Positions 55,924 through 64,000 of a DNA stretch of 64,000 nt are shown one piece after another (position 1 is the stretch's first letter; each line of letters starts with the position of its first letter). The DNA lies in NCBI RefSeq assembly GCF_008520265.1, contig NZ_VIQM01000024.1, positions 1 to 64,000 on the forward strand, written 5' to 3'. The position numbers and the translations under genes were made by a program. The notes under the pieces are model-generated. The model ran no database searches and had not been told where the DNA came from. It saw only the letters and a list, made by a program, of their open reading frames with translations. The DNA is from Sphingobacterium cavernae (GTDB lineage: Bacteria > Bacteroidota > Bacteroidia > Sphingobacteriales > Sphingobacteriaceae).

Positions 55924-56902
55924 TCCACCTAATTACCCTTCCATTAAACCCTTCAACAGAGTCTGGCAATGACTCTAAAAGAATATGACGATGCGAAGCT
56001 GGTTCATACCCTGTTATTTTGATATTTCCTATACCTTTTTGCCTTGGCAATTCTAATACGGCATAAGCTTTGGTAGCTTTGACTGGATGACCTAAGATTT
56101 CACGAGGACCACCACCTAAACAGCCTGCATGCAATAGTGTTATTTGCTCTTTTGTAGCTGGATAGTACGCATGCTGATGTCCAGAAATATACATATTCAC
56201 ATTATTTTCTTTCAGAAAATTCAACGTTTCATCCGCATCATTTAGCACTTCGCCTTTTTTATTTTTTGCCGCTACAATAGCGTACAAAGGCAAATGCCCT
56301 AAAACAATACGCGCTCGCGATTTAGTTGCAGCAGATGTTGCTAATTGTTCTTTCATCCATGATTTTACTTCAGCAGGAATAACAGAGGAAGAAGCATCCC
56401 AACTGATGAAGAATACATTATTTTTGATATATGAAAAATAGTACGGAAAATGAGTATCATCTACATACGTTAAATTTGCCTTGTGTTTGTTCATCTTCCA
56501 AAATGAAGAAGCAGCATTCCTATCCAAATGATAACTTGGAGAAGCGTCGTGATTTCCCATTGTAAAACCAAATGGGATGCCTAACTGATTGATTGGCGTA
56601 AGAACAGACTGATCAAATGCCAGCCACATCGAATCCAAACGTGATGCTGTCAATGACGCTTTCTGCCCTGCCACCATATCGCCCCCACACAAGATTATAT
56701 CTGGTTGAATATCTTTGACGCGTTTCACCACATCATGGACTTCCTTGCTGTAGCCAACGGAACCATAGCTATCATTGAGATCCGAAATTAAAAGAATTTT
56801 AAGATTTCTATTTTTCGAATCCATCTGCTTGTGCTGTGTTACACAAGAAGCAAACAGCACACAAAAAGCGAAGCTTGATGCAATAAATTTTGGTAGATTC
56901 AT
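55916..56902 (-). CDS. Lipoprotein metallophosphoesterase (calcineurin-like)
   Basis: 328 residues. Lipobox FASC (Cys20). Calcineurin-like motifs: SDLNDSYG (D41, with Asn where a His is usual), GGDM (D75), GNHD (N117-D119), a later GHLP, and GHQHAYYP. Metal-dependent hydrolase of phosphate esters or nucleotides at the envelope; substrate unknown. ATG start, 4 nt after a TAACTTTG box. Confidence 0.87.
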   Translation of the reverse strand: MNLPKFIASSFAFCVLFASCVTQHKQMDSKNRNLKILLISDLNDSYGSVGYSKEVHDVVKRVKDIQPDIILCGGDMVAGQKASLTASRLDSMWLAFDQSVLTPINQLGIPFGFTMGNHDASPSYHLDRNAASSFWKMNKHKANLTYVDDTHFPYYFSYIKNNVFFISWDASSSVIPAEVKSWMKEQLATSAATKSRARIVLGHLPLYAIVAAKNKKGEVLNDADETLNFLKENNVNMYISGHQHAYYPATKEQITLLHAGCLGGGPREILGHPVKATKAYAVLELPRQKGIGNIKITGYEPASHRHILLESLPDSVEGFNGRVIRWKD

Positions 56903-56906
56903 GCCT

Positions 56907-56914
56907 CAAAGTTA
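56907..56914 (-). promoter_or_regulatory. -7 box 4 nt before the phosphoesterase ATG (TAACTTTG)
   Basis: On the minus strand TAACTTTG is followed by AGGC and ATG, so the message is probably leaderless. A T-rich stretch lies at the -33 distance. Confidence 0.6.
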
Positions 56915-57017
56915 AAGAAAGCTAATTAAAATACATGGAAAGAAAAGGGTTTCTATGGTTTGTAAATAAGTAATTTTATAATAAGGAAGAATTTACAGAG
57001 TTTTGCACCACAAATTA

Positions 57018-58877
57018 ATGGATTTCAGATACGATATTGGCTTTTTGCGGGCTATAGCTGTTATTGCTGTAGTATTCTTTCATTTTCAAATACCTTATTT
57101 CCAAGGAGGCTTCATTGGCGTGGATATATTCTTTGTGATCTCCGGATATTTGATGACCGCAAACATATTAAAAGGCTTTCAAAACGGAAGTTTTAGTTTT
57201 AAATCATTTTACAGCAAAAGAGCACAGCGAATACTCCCAGCTTTGTTATTTATGCTAATTGTTGTGTGCATTGTTTCTTATTTCGCTCTACTTCCTAAAG
57301 ATATTCATACGCTCAACCATTACGCTATTAGTAGTATATTATTCATCTCAAATATTTCCTACTATTTGAATAGCGGTTATTTTGATAACGCATCACTCAC
57401 AAACTTTTTGCTACACACTTGGTCTTTATCTATAGAGTGGCAATTTTACTTCCTATATCCATTAATATTATTTCCTTTCAGATATAAAATCAAGACGAAC
57501 AGATTGGTATTAAAAGCATTTTTCACAATCTCTATTGGTTTATCTTTTTCGTTGATGAAATTTTATGAGGAAAAAGATATTAATTTAGCATTTTATATAC
57601 TACCAACACGAGCATGGGAAATGCTCATTGGTGGCGTGCTAGTAGTTTTTGAGAAGAATATACAATGGACTGGATTGGCACGAAAATCAATGTGCGTCCT
57701 TGGCTTGGTAATATTATGCGCATGCATATATTTACTCAATGAAAAAGAAATTACCTGGCCCTCCTACTATACTTTGTTCCCAGTTATAGCTACCGCTTTA
57801 ATAATTATTTCGAATGCAGAGTTACGATTATTTAAAATTCAACTCTTACAGTATTTTGGAAACATTTCATATTCACTCTACCTTTGGCATTGGCCTCTGT
57901 TTGTATTCACCTATTACTTTGCAATAACACATTTCTCAACGCCTGTTTTTTTATTTCTACTATCCCTATTTTTTGCCAGCTTATCGTATTATCTTATTGA
58001 AAAAAATAAAAATTTCTCCTCTTTGAAATTTATTCTTACAACAAGTTTTGTTGGCATACTATTATTAATGGGATTAAACCACTACAAATCAAACCTTGAT
58101 GATTCTGAAATTCATTTTCTATCCCATTACAATAAAACATATAGAGAAAAATACTTAGACTTACAATTTCGCAAAGGTGCTTGTCATATCGATGTCGACA
58201 ATACATTTGAACAATTTGACCAAAAAGGGTGCTTGTTCATCAACAAAACAAAAAAGAATATCCTTTTGATTGGAGATAGTCATGCAGGAGCATTGGCACA
58301 TAGCTTTGCGGAGCAATTGAAAAAAAAGAATATTAATTTTCTACAGGCCACGGTATCCACTACCTACCCTTTACTGAAAACAAAGGGGCCTAAAAATTCC
58401 ATAAAATTAATTGATTTTGTATACGATGAATTCTTACCAAGAAATGCAAAACATATAGACAAGGTATATATAACTGCTTTTTGGGGTTCAGGACAATATG
58501 ATGCCAATACCTTAAAAATAAAAATTCAGGATTTAATAGCTTACTTAGACAATCACAAAATCAATTACACTATCATAGGACAAACACCTGCCTATACCAT
58601 GGGGTTTCCAGAGATATTAGCTTTGGAAATGAAAACAAACACTTCTCTAGAAGAAAGATATATTTTGAAACAAGCTGTAACGTACAATAACTTCTTATCA
58701 AATGAACTCAACTCAAATGTATATCTTGATATAAGCAAATTTCAATTTATAAAATATATTGACAGAGAAAGCTACATGTACGATGATGACCACCTAAGCA
58801 TTTTTGGGGCAGATCAACTGGTAAACCATATACTCCATCAAAATAAATTATTTAATTTAAAAAATTCCTTCGATTAA
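57018..58877 (+). CDS. OafA/YrhL-type membrane acyltransferase with SGNH domain
   Basis: 619 residues. N-terminal acyltransferase-3 domain, about ten helices, with RYDIGFLRAIAVIAVVFFHF, GGFIGVDIFFVISGYLMT and WSLSIEWQFYFLYPLIL. The C-terminal periplasmic SGNH domain begins near residue 415 (ILLIGDSHAGALAHSF) and ends YDDDHLSIFGADQLV. Together they O-acetylate polysaccharides such as LPS, capsule or peptidoglycan. The ATG at 57018 is preferred over an in-frame TTG at 57003. Probably cotranscribed with the lipoprotein gene 58 nt downstream. Confidence 0.9.
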   Translation: MDFRYDIGFLRAIAVIAVVFFHFQIPYFQGGFIGVDIFFVISGYLMTANILKGFQNGSFSFKSFYSKRAQRILPALLFMLIVVCIVSYFALLPKDIHTLNHYAISSILFISNISYYLNSGYFDNASLTNFLLHTWSLSIEWQFYFLYPLILFPFRYKIKTNRLVLKAFFTISIGLSFSLMKFYEEKDINLAFYILPTRAWEMLIGGVLVVFEKNIQWTGLARKSMCVLGLVILCACIYLLNEKEITWPSYYTLFPVIATALIIISNAELRLFKIQLLQYFGNISYSLYLWHWPLFVFTYYFAITHFSTPVFLFLLSLFFASLSYYLIEKNKNFSSLKFILTTSFVGILLLMGLNHYKSNLDDSEIHFLSHYNKTYREKYLDLQFRKGACHIDVDNTFEQFDQKGCLFINKTKKNILLIGDSHAGALAHSFAEQLKKKNINFLQATVSTTYPLLKTKGPKNSIKLIDFVYDEFLPRNAKHIDKVYITAFWGSGQYDANTLKIKIQDLIAYLDNHKINYTIIGQTPAYTMGFPEILALEMKTNTSLEERYILKQAVTYNNFLSNELNSNVYLDISKFQFIKYIDRESYMYDDDHLSIFGADQLVNHILHQNKLFNLKNSFD

Positions 58878-58935
58878 AATTAATATTAAAGAAATATTTC
58901 TTACTTTTATTAACTCTCGTTTCAACAGGAAATCC

Positions 58936-59406
58936 ATGCGATTAATAATATGTCTTTTATTGGTTTTAAATCTAACTTGCTGCAGCAAAGACGATTATTA
59001 CTCCTACAATGCCGTTCCTCTACTCACCAAAATAGACTGGCAGATTGACACAGAAGACATAAATCCAGAAGTTAATCCTGAAAACGCTATTTTTGAATCG
59101 TTTGAAATTCCTGGAACAATAAACTGTGAATTGCCTCATAAATTCAAATTCAATTTAAACAACATATTGACGCAATATCTAATAGCTCCTCATTGCTATT
59201 ATTCAAGAGAAAGGAATATTTATTCATATTCATTAGACACAAAAAACAATTTACTTACCATCAATAAATTTGTGCAAAATGATCCCTCCACGCCCTTAGA
59301 AGATATAGAATACCGGATTTTACTATTAAATGAGAAGCAATTAAAGTTATCTTATCTAGAGAATAATCAACAAAAAATACGTTCATTTAAACCCTATCAG
59401 AAATAA
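58936..59406 (+). CDS. Lipoprotein of unknown function (156 aa)
   Basis: A short signal peptide with lipobox (LNLTCCSK). The mature part has alternating hydrophobic and polar strands (TKIDWQIDTEDINPEVNPEN, KNNLLTINKFVQNDP). Family unknown. It is AT-rich like the acyltransferase gene before it, and both could be from the same acquisition. No terminator separates them, so it may be the last gene of that transcript. Confidence 0.65.
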   Translation: MRLIICLLLVLNLTCCSKDDYYSYNAVPLLTKIDWQIDTEDINPEVNPENAIFESFEIPGTINCELPHKFKFNLNNILTQYLIAPHCYYSRERNIYSYSLDTKNNLLTINKFVQNDPSTPLEDIEYRILLLNEKQLKLSYLENNQQKIRSFKPYQK

Positions 59407-59462
59407 GTACTACCTCCCTGAACTTTTTTCTACACAACACTTTACAATTCAAAATCTTTCTT

Positions 59463-59470
59463 TATCTTTG
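59463..59470 (+). promoter_or_regulatory. -7 box of the rpsL operon (TATCTTTG)
   Basis: TATCTTTG with TTTA at 59441-59444 as a -33-like element (18-nt spacer); 47 nt before the rpsL start. Confidence 0.7.
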
Positions 59471-59517
59471 CAGTCTTAAAAGATTTTTTAACAAAAATTA
59501 AAAACAAAAACAGGTAA

Positions 59518-59931
59518 ATGCCTACTATTCAACAATTAGTTAGAAAAGGTAGAGTAGCTCTGGTTGACAAGAGTAAGTCACCAGCGTTGGACTCATGTCC
59601 ACAGCGAAGAGGTGTATGTACACGTGTATATACTACTACCCCTAAAAAACCAAACTCAGCAATGCGTAAAGTAGCTCGTGTACGTTTAACAAACGGTAAA
59701 GAGGTAAACGCTTACATCCCTGGAGAAGGTCACAACTTACAAGAGCACTCGATCGTATTGATCCGTGGTGGTCGTGTGAAAGATTTACCAGGTGTACGTT
59801 ACCACATCATCCGTGGTGCATTAGATACTTCAGGTGTAGCAGGTCGTAACCAACGTCGTTCGAAATACGGAACTAAGCGTCCTAAACCAGGACAAGCAGC
59901 TGCAGCTCCAGCAAAAGGTAAAAAGAAATAA
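59518..59931 (+). CDS. rpsL: 30S ribosomal protein S12
   Basis: 137 residues. [20 protein letters not shown], the conserved [16 protein letters not shown] and [17 protein letters not shown], with a Lys/Ala-rich tail ([13 protein letters not shown]). The lysines whose change gives streptomycin resistance are in their normal form. Acts in decoding at the A site. First gene of rpsL-rpsG-fusA-rpsJ. Confidence 0.98.
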   Translation: MPTIQQLVRKGRVALVDKSKSPALDSCPQRRGVCTRVYTTTPKKPNSAMRKVARVRLTNGKEVNAYIPGEGHNLQEHSIVLIRGGRVKDLPGVRYHIIRGALDTSGVAGRNQRRSKYGTKRPKPGQAAAAPAKGKKK

Positions 59932-59937
59932 TTAAGC

Positions 59938-59942
59938 GGAGG
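59938..59942 (+). promoter_or_regulatory. Shine-Dalgarno-like GGAGG before rpsG
   Basis: GGAGG, followed by eight A-rich nt, then ATG at 59951: ideal SD spacing. Such sites are rare in Bacteroidota, where the anti-SD is thought to be sequestered, and are not seen at the other starts in the window. Confidence 0.5.
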
Positions 59943-59950
59943 AAAGAAAA

Positions 59951-60418
59951 ATGAGAAAATCAAAACCAAAAAAGAGAATCATTTTACCTGATCCAAAGTT
60001 TAATGACGTTCAGGTAACACGTTTCGTAAATAATATGATGTTCGATGGTAAAAAATCTATCGCTTACTCAATTTTTTACGATGCAGTAGAATTAGTAGAA
60101 TCAAAAACACAAGAAAACGGTTTAGAGACTTGGAAAAAAGCTTTAAACAACGTTATGCCTGCTGTTGAAGTTAAATCTCGCCGTGTAGGTGGTGCTAACT
60201 TTCAAGTACCTATGGAAGTACGTCCAGAGCGTAAAATCGCTTTAGGTATGAAATGGTTAATTTCTTATGCTCGCAAACGTGGTGAAAAAACTATGTTTGA
60301 GAAATTAGCAGGAGAAATCATTTCAGCTTCTAAAGGTGAAGGTGCTGCTGTTAAGAAGAAAGAAGATACGCACAAAATGGCTGAGGCTAACAAAGCGTTC
60401 TCACACTTCAGATTCTAA
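59951..60418 (+). CDS. rpsG: 30S ribosomal protein S7
   Basis: 155 residues. [39 protein letters not shown] and [19 protein letters not shown] are diagnostic. Binds 16S rRNA in the head and often represses the operon by binding its mRNA. It lies 19 nt after rpsL. Confidence 0.98.
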   Translation: MRKSKPKKRIILPDPKFNDVQVTRFVNNMMFDGKKSIAYSIFYDAVELVESKTQENGLETWKKALNNVMPAVEVKSRRVGGANFQVPMEVRPERKIALGMKWLISYARKRGEKTMFEKLAGEIISASKGEGAAVKKKEDTHKMAEANKAFSHFRF

Positions 60419-60549
60419 TTTTGAAAGCAACACAATAAATATGATTACACCGACTATTGATAAAAGATTATTCCTTTATCAAAGTCGGTGTACTTATTTA
60501 ATTACTGCATTAAAAGAAAACGTCGAAAGACAAATTGCATAAAAACAAA

Positions 60550-62673
60550 ATGGCAAAAGATTTAAAATTAGTTAGAAATATCGGTATCGCTGCGCACATC
60601 GATGCTGGTAAAACTACAACTACAGAGCGTATTTTATTTTACTCTGGAGTAAACCACAAGTTGGGAGAAACGCACGAAGGTTCTGCAACTACTGACTGGA
60701 TGGCACAAGAGCAAGAGCGTGGTATCACGATCACTTCTGCTGCTGTAACAGTATTCTGGAATTACCGTGGCAACAAATACCAAGTAAACGTAATCGATAC
60801 TCCTGGACACGTGGATTTCACGGTTGAGGTAAATCGTTCATTACGTGTATTAGACGGATTAGTATTCTTATTCTCTGCTGTTGATGGTGTTGAGCCTCAA
60901 TCAGAGACTAACTGGCGTTTAGCTGATGGATACAAAGTTCCTCGTATTGGTTTCGTAAACAAAATGGACCGTTCAGGTGCTGACTTCTTAAAAGTTGTTG
61001 GTCAAGTAAAATCAATGTTAGGTTCTAACGCTGTAGCATTACAATTACCAATCGGTGCAGAAGATGGTTTCGAAGGTGTAGTTGACTTAATCAACAACCG
61101 TGGTATGGTGTGGAATGAGGCTGATAAAGGTATGACTTTTACAGAAGTTCCTATCCCTGCTGACATGGAGGAAGAAGTAGCTGAGTACCGTGAGAAATTA
61201 TTAGAAGCAGTAGCTTCTTATGATGAGTCATTGATGGAGAAATTCTTCGATGATCCTAATTCATTGACTGAGCGCGAAATCTTAAATGCATTACGTGCTG
61301 CTGTATTAGACAATGCTATCGTTCCTATGGTTTGTGGTTCATCTTTCAAAAACAAAGGTGTACAAACTATGCTTGATTTAGTAATGGAATTATTACCTTC
61401 TCCATTAGATATCGAAGCTGTAACTGGTACTAACCCTAATACAGGTGAAGAAATTTCACGTAAACCATCTGAGTCTGAGCCTTTCGCAGCATTAGGATTT
61501 AAAATCGCGACTGACCCATTCGTAGGTCGTTTATGTTTCGTACGTGCATATTCAGGAGTATTAGAAGCTGGTTCTTATGTATTGAACACGCGTTCAGGTA
61601 ACAAAGAGCGTATCTCTCGTATCTTCCAAATGCACGCTAACAAGCAAAATCCAATCGAAAGAATTGGGGCTGGTGATATCGGTGCTGTTGTTGGTTTCAA
61701 AGACATCAAAACTGGTGATACTTTGTGTGATGAGAAGAACCCTATCGTTCTTGAGTCAATGGTATTCCCTGAGCCAGTTATCGGTTTAGCTATTGAGCCT
61801 AAAACACAAGCTGACGTTGATAAATTAGGTATTGGTCTTGGTAAATTAGCTGAAGAGGATCCTACATTCGTAGTAAAAACTGACGAAGATACTGGTCAAA
61901 CAGTAATCTCAGGTATGGGTGAGCTTCACTTAGATATCTTAATCGACCGTTTACGTCGTGAATTCAAAGTTGAGGTAAACCAAGGTGCTCCTCAAGTAGC
62001 ATACAAAGAGTCTATCACAGGTACTACAGAACACCGTGAGGTATACAAAAAACAATCAGGTGGTCGTGGTAAATTCGCGGATATCAAAGTTGTTATCTCT
62101 CCTGCTGATGAGGATTGGGATGTAGCTAAAAACCCTCTTCAATTCGTTAATGAAATCGTTGGTGGTGCTATTCCAAGAGAATACATTCCTTCTGTTCAAA
62201 AAGGTTTTGAATCTTCAATGAAAAACGGTGTATTAGCTGGTTATCCATTGACTGGTATGAAGGTTCGTTTGATTGATGGTTCATTCCACGCAGTCGATTC
62301 AGATTCATTATCATTCGAATTAGCTGGTAAAATGGCTTACCGTGAAGCATTACCTAAATGTTCTCCAGTATTATTAGAGCCTATCATGAAAGTGGAGGTA
62401 TTGACTCCAGAAGAAAACATGGGTGATGTAATGGGTGACTTAAACCGTCGTCGTGGTCAGATGCAAGGTCTTGACACGCGTAATGGTGCTCAAGTAATCA
62501 AAGCTATCGTTCCCTTATCAGAAATGTTTGGTTATGTAACTCAATTACGCACTATTACTTCAGGTCGTGCAACTTCTACTATGGAATTCGATCACTTCGC
62601 TGAAGCTCCTCGTAACGTTTCTGACGAAGTAATCTCAAAATCAAAAGGTAAAATCAAATCTATCGAAGAATAA
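60550..62673 (+). CDS. fusA: Elongation factor G
   Basis: 707 residues. G1 AHIDAGKT (15-22), [22 protein letters not shown], then domain IV and V ([33 protein letters not shown]). Translocates tRNA-mRNA with GTP. The ATG at 60550 is preferred to the upstream TTG at 60535. It follows rpsG after 131 nt; tuf does not follow. Confidence 0.98.
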   Translation: MAKDLKLVRNIGIAAHIDAGKTTTTERILFYSGVNHKLGETHEGSATTDWMAQEQERGITITSAAVTVFWNYRGNKYQVNVIDTPGHVDFTVEVNRSLRVLDGLVFLFSAVDGVEPQSETNWRLADGYKVPRIGFVNKMDRSGADFLKVVGQVKSMLGSNAVALQLPIGAEDGFEGVVDLINNRGMVWNEADKGMTFTEVPIPADMEEEVAEYREKLLEAVASYDESLMEKFFDDPNSLTEREILNALRAAVLDNAIVPMVCGSSFKNKGVQTMLDLVMELLPSPLDIEAVTGTNPNTGEEISRKPSESEPFAALGFKIATDPFVGRLCFVRAYSGVLEAGSYVLNTRSGNKERISRIFQMHANKQNPIERIGAGDIGAVVGFKDIKTGDTLCDEKNPIVLESMVFPEPVIGLAIEPKTQADVDKLGIGLGKLAEEDPTFVVKTDEDTGQTVISGMGELHLDILIDRLRREFKVEVNQGAPQVAYKESITGTTEHREVYKKQSGGRGKFADIKVVISPADEDWDVAKNPLQFVNEIVGGAIPREYIPSVQKGFESSMKNGVLAGYPLTGMKVRLIDGSFHAVDSDSLSFELAGKMAYREALPKCSPVLLEPIMKVEVLTPEENMGDVMGDLNRRRGQMQGLDTRNGAQVIKAIVPLSEMFGYVTQLRTITSGRATSTMEFDHFAEAPRNVSDEVISKSKGKIKSIEE

Positions 62674-62699
62674 TAATCTTTGATAATTCAAAATAAACC

Positions 62700-62733
62700 G
62701 GTCTCCTATTGTGAATAGCTCTAATAGGAGATC
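62700..62733 (+). promoter_or_regulatory. Hairpin between fusA and rpsJ
   Basis: GGTCTCCTATT (62700-62710) pairs with AATAGGAGATC (62723-62733), one G-U. A T-run is short (TTTT), so it may be a partial terminator, processing site or translational control element for rpsJ. Confidence 0.55.
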
Positions 62734-62754
62734 ATTTTAAAAAACAAATATAAA

Positions 62755-63060
62755 ATGAGCCAAAGAATCAGAATCAAATTGAAATCTTACGATTACAATT
62801 TAGTTGACAAATCAGCTGAGAAAATCGTAAAAACAGTAAAACCTACAGGTGCAGTAGTTTCAGGTCCTATTCCTCTTCCTACTGAGAAAAAAATCTATAC
62901 AGTTTTACGTTCACCACACGTTAACAAAAAAGCACGTGAGCAATTCCAATTATGTTCTTACAAAAGACTTTTGGATATCTACTCATCAAATGCTAAAACT
63001 GTTGACGCATTGATGAAACTTGAATTACCTTCAGGTGTTGAAGTTGAAATCAAAGTGTGA
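62755..63060 (+). CDS. rpsJ: 30S ribosomal protein S10
   Basis: 101 residues: [52 protein letters not shown]. Usually first in the S10-rplC-rplD-rplW operon, but here it ends the str group and is followed by a terminator, so it has become the last gene of rpsL-rpsG-fusA-rpsJ. Confidence 0.98.
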   Translation: MSQRIRIKLKSYDYNLVDKSAEKIVKTVKPTGAVVSGPIPLPTEKKIYTVLRSPHVNKKAREQFQLCSYKRLLDIYSSNAKTVDALMKLELPSGVEVEIKV

Positions 63061-63081
63061 TAGATTTCAGTACTGAAAAAG

Positions 63082-63116
63082 AAAATCCTTCTCCCATAAA
63101 GAGAAGGATTTTTTAT
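63082..63116. terminator. Terminator after rpsJ
   Basis: AAAATCCTTCTC (63082-63093) and GAGAAGGATTTT (63101-63112), with T-run following; shared with the convergent FrnE-like gene. Confidence 0.85.
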
Positions 63117-63117
63117 T

Positions 63118-63834
63118 TTAATCACATCCATCAGAGCCGCAAGTTGGTCCATCGCTAGTATTCTGAATTTGAATCGGATCAGCTTTTGATTGCCATTCTG
63201 AATAAGCTTTTTCTAATGTCTGGATAAATAACTCAACTGGCTGTGCGCCAGAAACAGCATATTTACGATCATACACAAAGAAAGGAACTCCTTGTACTCC
63301 AATCTGACGTGCTTCATTAATATCCATTTTCACTTCGTGATCCAACGAACCATCTACGACAACTTTTTGGTAAGCTACATCATCTAGACCTACTTGCTTA
63401 GCAATATCTTTAACCACTTCTATATCGTCGATATTTTTACCTTCGGTAAAATATGATTGAAATAATAATTCTTCTACTTCATCTTGCTTTCCAAATTGCT
63501 TAGCAAAATGTGTCAACACATGCGCTTTAAAAGAATTGGCTACAACGGACTTATCAAAGTTATATTCCAACCCTTCTCCCTTTGCCATTTGTGTTACTTG
63601 AGCATTCAAAGCTTTTGCTTGCTCTAAAGGCATTCCTTTATGCTGTGCTAAATATTCGTTAATGTTAATAGAAGTATCCGTTTGCATACCAGGATTCAAC
63701 TGAAAACTTTTCCATTCGACATCAATTTTATCCTTTAGCGATGTGTTCTCTAATGATTTTTCAAATCGACGCTTACCTATGTAACAGAATGGACACATTA
63801 CATCGCTCCATATTTCAATTTTCATTTTATTCAT
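63118..63834 (-). CDS. FrnE-like DsbA-family thiol oxidoreductase
   Basis: 238 residues, no signal peptide, so cytoplasmic. Thioredoxin-fold CPFC at 14-17 in DVMCPFCYIGKRRFE, cis-Pro region GVQGVPFFVYDRKYAVSGAQ near residue 190-210, and two C-terminal cysteines (GPTCGSDGCD). The family is FrnE/2-hydroxychromene-2-carboxylate isomerase-like; oxidoreductase role in disulfide exchange is probable. An in-frame ATG three codons in (63825) is an alternative start. Confidence 0.87.
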   Translation of the reverse strand: MNKMKIEIWSDVMCPFCYIGKRRFEKSLENTSLKDKIDVEWKSFQLNPGMQTDTSININEYLAQHKGMPLEQAKALNAQVTQMAKGEGLEYNFDKSVVANSFKAHVLTHFAKQFGKQDEVEELLFQSYFTEGKNIDDIEVVKDIAKQVGLDDVAYQKVVVDGSLDHEVKMDINEARQIGVQGVPFFVYDRKYAVSGAQPVELFIQTLEKAYSEWQSKADPIQIQNTSDGPTCGSDGCD

Positions 63835-63963
63835 GGCAATTCTATTTTATTTAAAACTACAAAGAGAGTCAGAAAAATTCGTCACAACAGCGTAAATACA
63901 AAAGCATTAAAAAATAAATCCTAATATATAAATCATATAACATTGGAATAATATTAGTTTTTA

Positions 63964-63971
63964 TAATTTTG
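63964..63971 (+). promoter_or_regulatory. Promoter of the last gene, 3 nt before the ATG (TAATTTTG)
   Basis: TAATTTTG, with TTGG at 63943-63946 as -33 element (17-nt spacer), followed by AAT and ATG at 63975. The best promoter match in the window after that of metY, and it implies a leaderless mRNA. Confidence 0.65.
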
Positions 63972-63974
63972 AAT

Positions 63975-64000
63975 ATGGAAAATTTACAAGGAAAATATGC
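63975..64000 (+). CDS. Start of a gene truncated by the window end
   Basis: ATG and seven further complete codons (MENLQGKY) remain open to the edge. Too short to identify. The promoter box immediately before it supports a real start. Confidence 0.5.

Overview
The window looks like an ordinary stretch of core chromosome from a member of the Bacteroidota, most likely the Sphingobacteriaceae (Sphingobacterium/Pedobacter type). Grounds: several promoters carry the Bacteroidota -7 box TAnnTTTG; Shine-Dalgarno sequences are nearly absent; lipoproteins have short SC or CC lipoboxes; ispG is the long 666-residue form; the ATP synthase operon lacks atpD and atpC; and a T9SS-type sorting domain is present. 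The DNA is AT-rich. I see no tRNA or rRNA genes, insertion sequences, prophage or CRISPR.

Layout. 1-3.4 kb: methionine branch. A SAM-I riboswitch is followed by a 35-codon leader ORF and a large hairpin, then metY and hom. 3.4-5.3 kb: a sigma-54-type response regulator and the RNase P RNA gene, both on the minus strand. 5.4-10.9 kb: a run of small single-domain genes (DoxX, VOC/PhnB, DUF1697, three SRPBCC proteins, two DUF1801 proteins, HopJ and NlpE-like) that looks like an accessory cassette. 10.9-22.4 kb: TPR protein, lon, putP, an orphan T9SS tail protein, kup, an APC permease, an AcpH-like protein and tyrS. 22.5-27.7 kb: two orphan exported proteins, a class III aminotransferase, an SGNH hydrolase and a PiT-PhoU fusion. 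28.0-33.9 kb: the F1Fo ATP synthase operon (atpZ, an unknown membrane protein, atpB-E-F-H-A-G) on the minus strand. 33.9-46.4 kb: a Pif1-like helicase, a cupin, NamZ, parE, purU, an unusual 591-residue protein, an rRNA methyltransferase, mlaF-mlaE and a LiaF-like membrane protein. 46.4-55.3 kb: ispG, a GH29 fucosidase, an MFS exporter, a small transaldolase, a Fur-family regulator and RNase R. 55.4-59.4 kb: exported or envelope proteins, including an OafA-type acyltransferase. 59.5-63.1 kb: rpsL-rpsG-fusA-rpsJ, which stops at a terminator and is not joined to the rest of the S10 operon. The window ends with a FrnE-like thiol oxidoreductase and the first codons of another gene.

Two points deserve attention. 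First, the metY leader combines a SAM aptamer, a translatable 35-codon ORF and a hairpin whose base overlaps that ORF's stop codon, suggesting SAM sensing may be coupled to translation. Second, several genes (hopJ, the aminotransferase, a phosphoesterase, the last partial gene, and less tightly ispG, the helicase and atpZ) have the -7 box only 3-10 nt before the start codon. The same box lies 5 nt before the P1 helix of rnpB, which gives an internal ruler for the transcription start. Together these suggest leaderless or nearly leaderless mRNAs. The 591-residue protein at 41043-42818 is the best candidate for an undescribed enzyme: it has nitronate-monooxygenase-like glycine motifs plus a Cys-rich C-terminal half.
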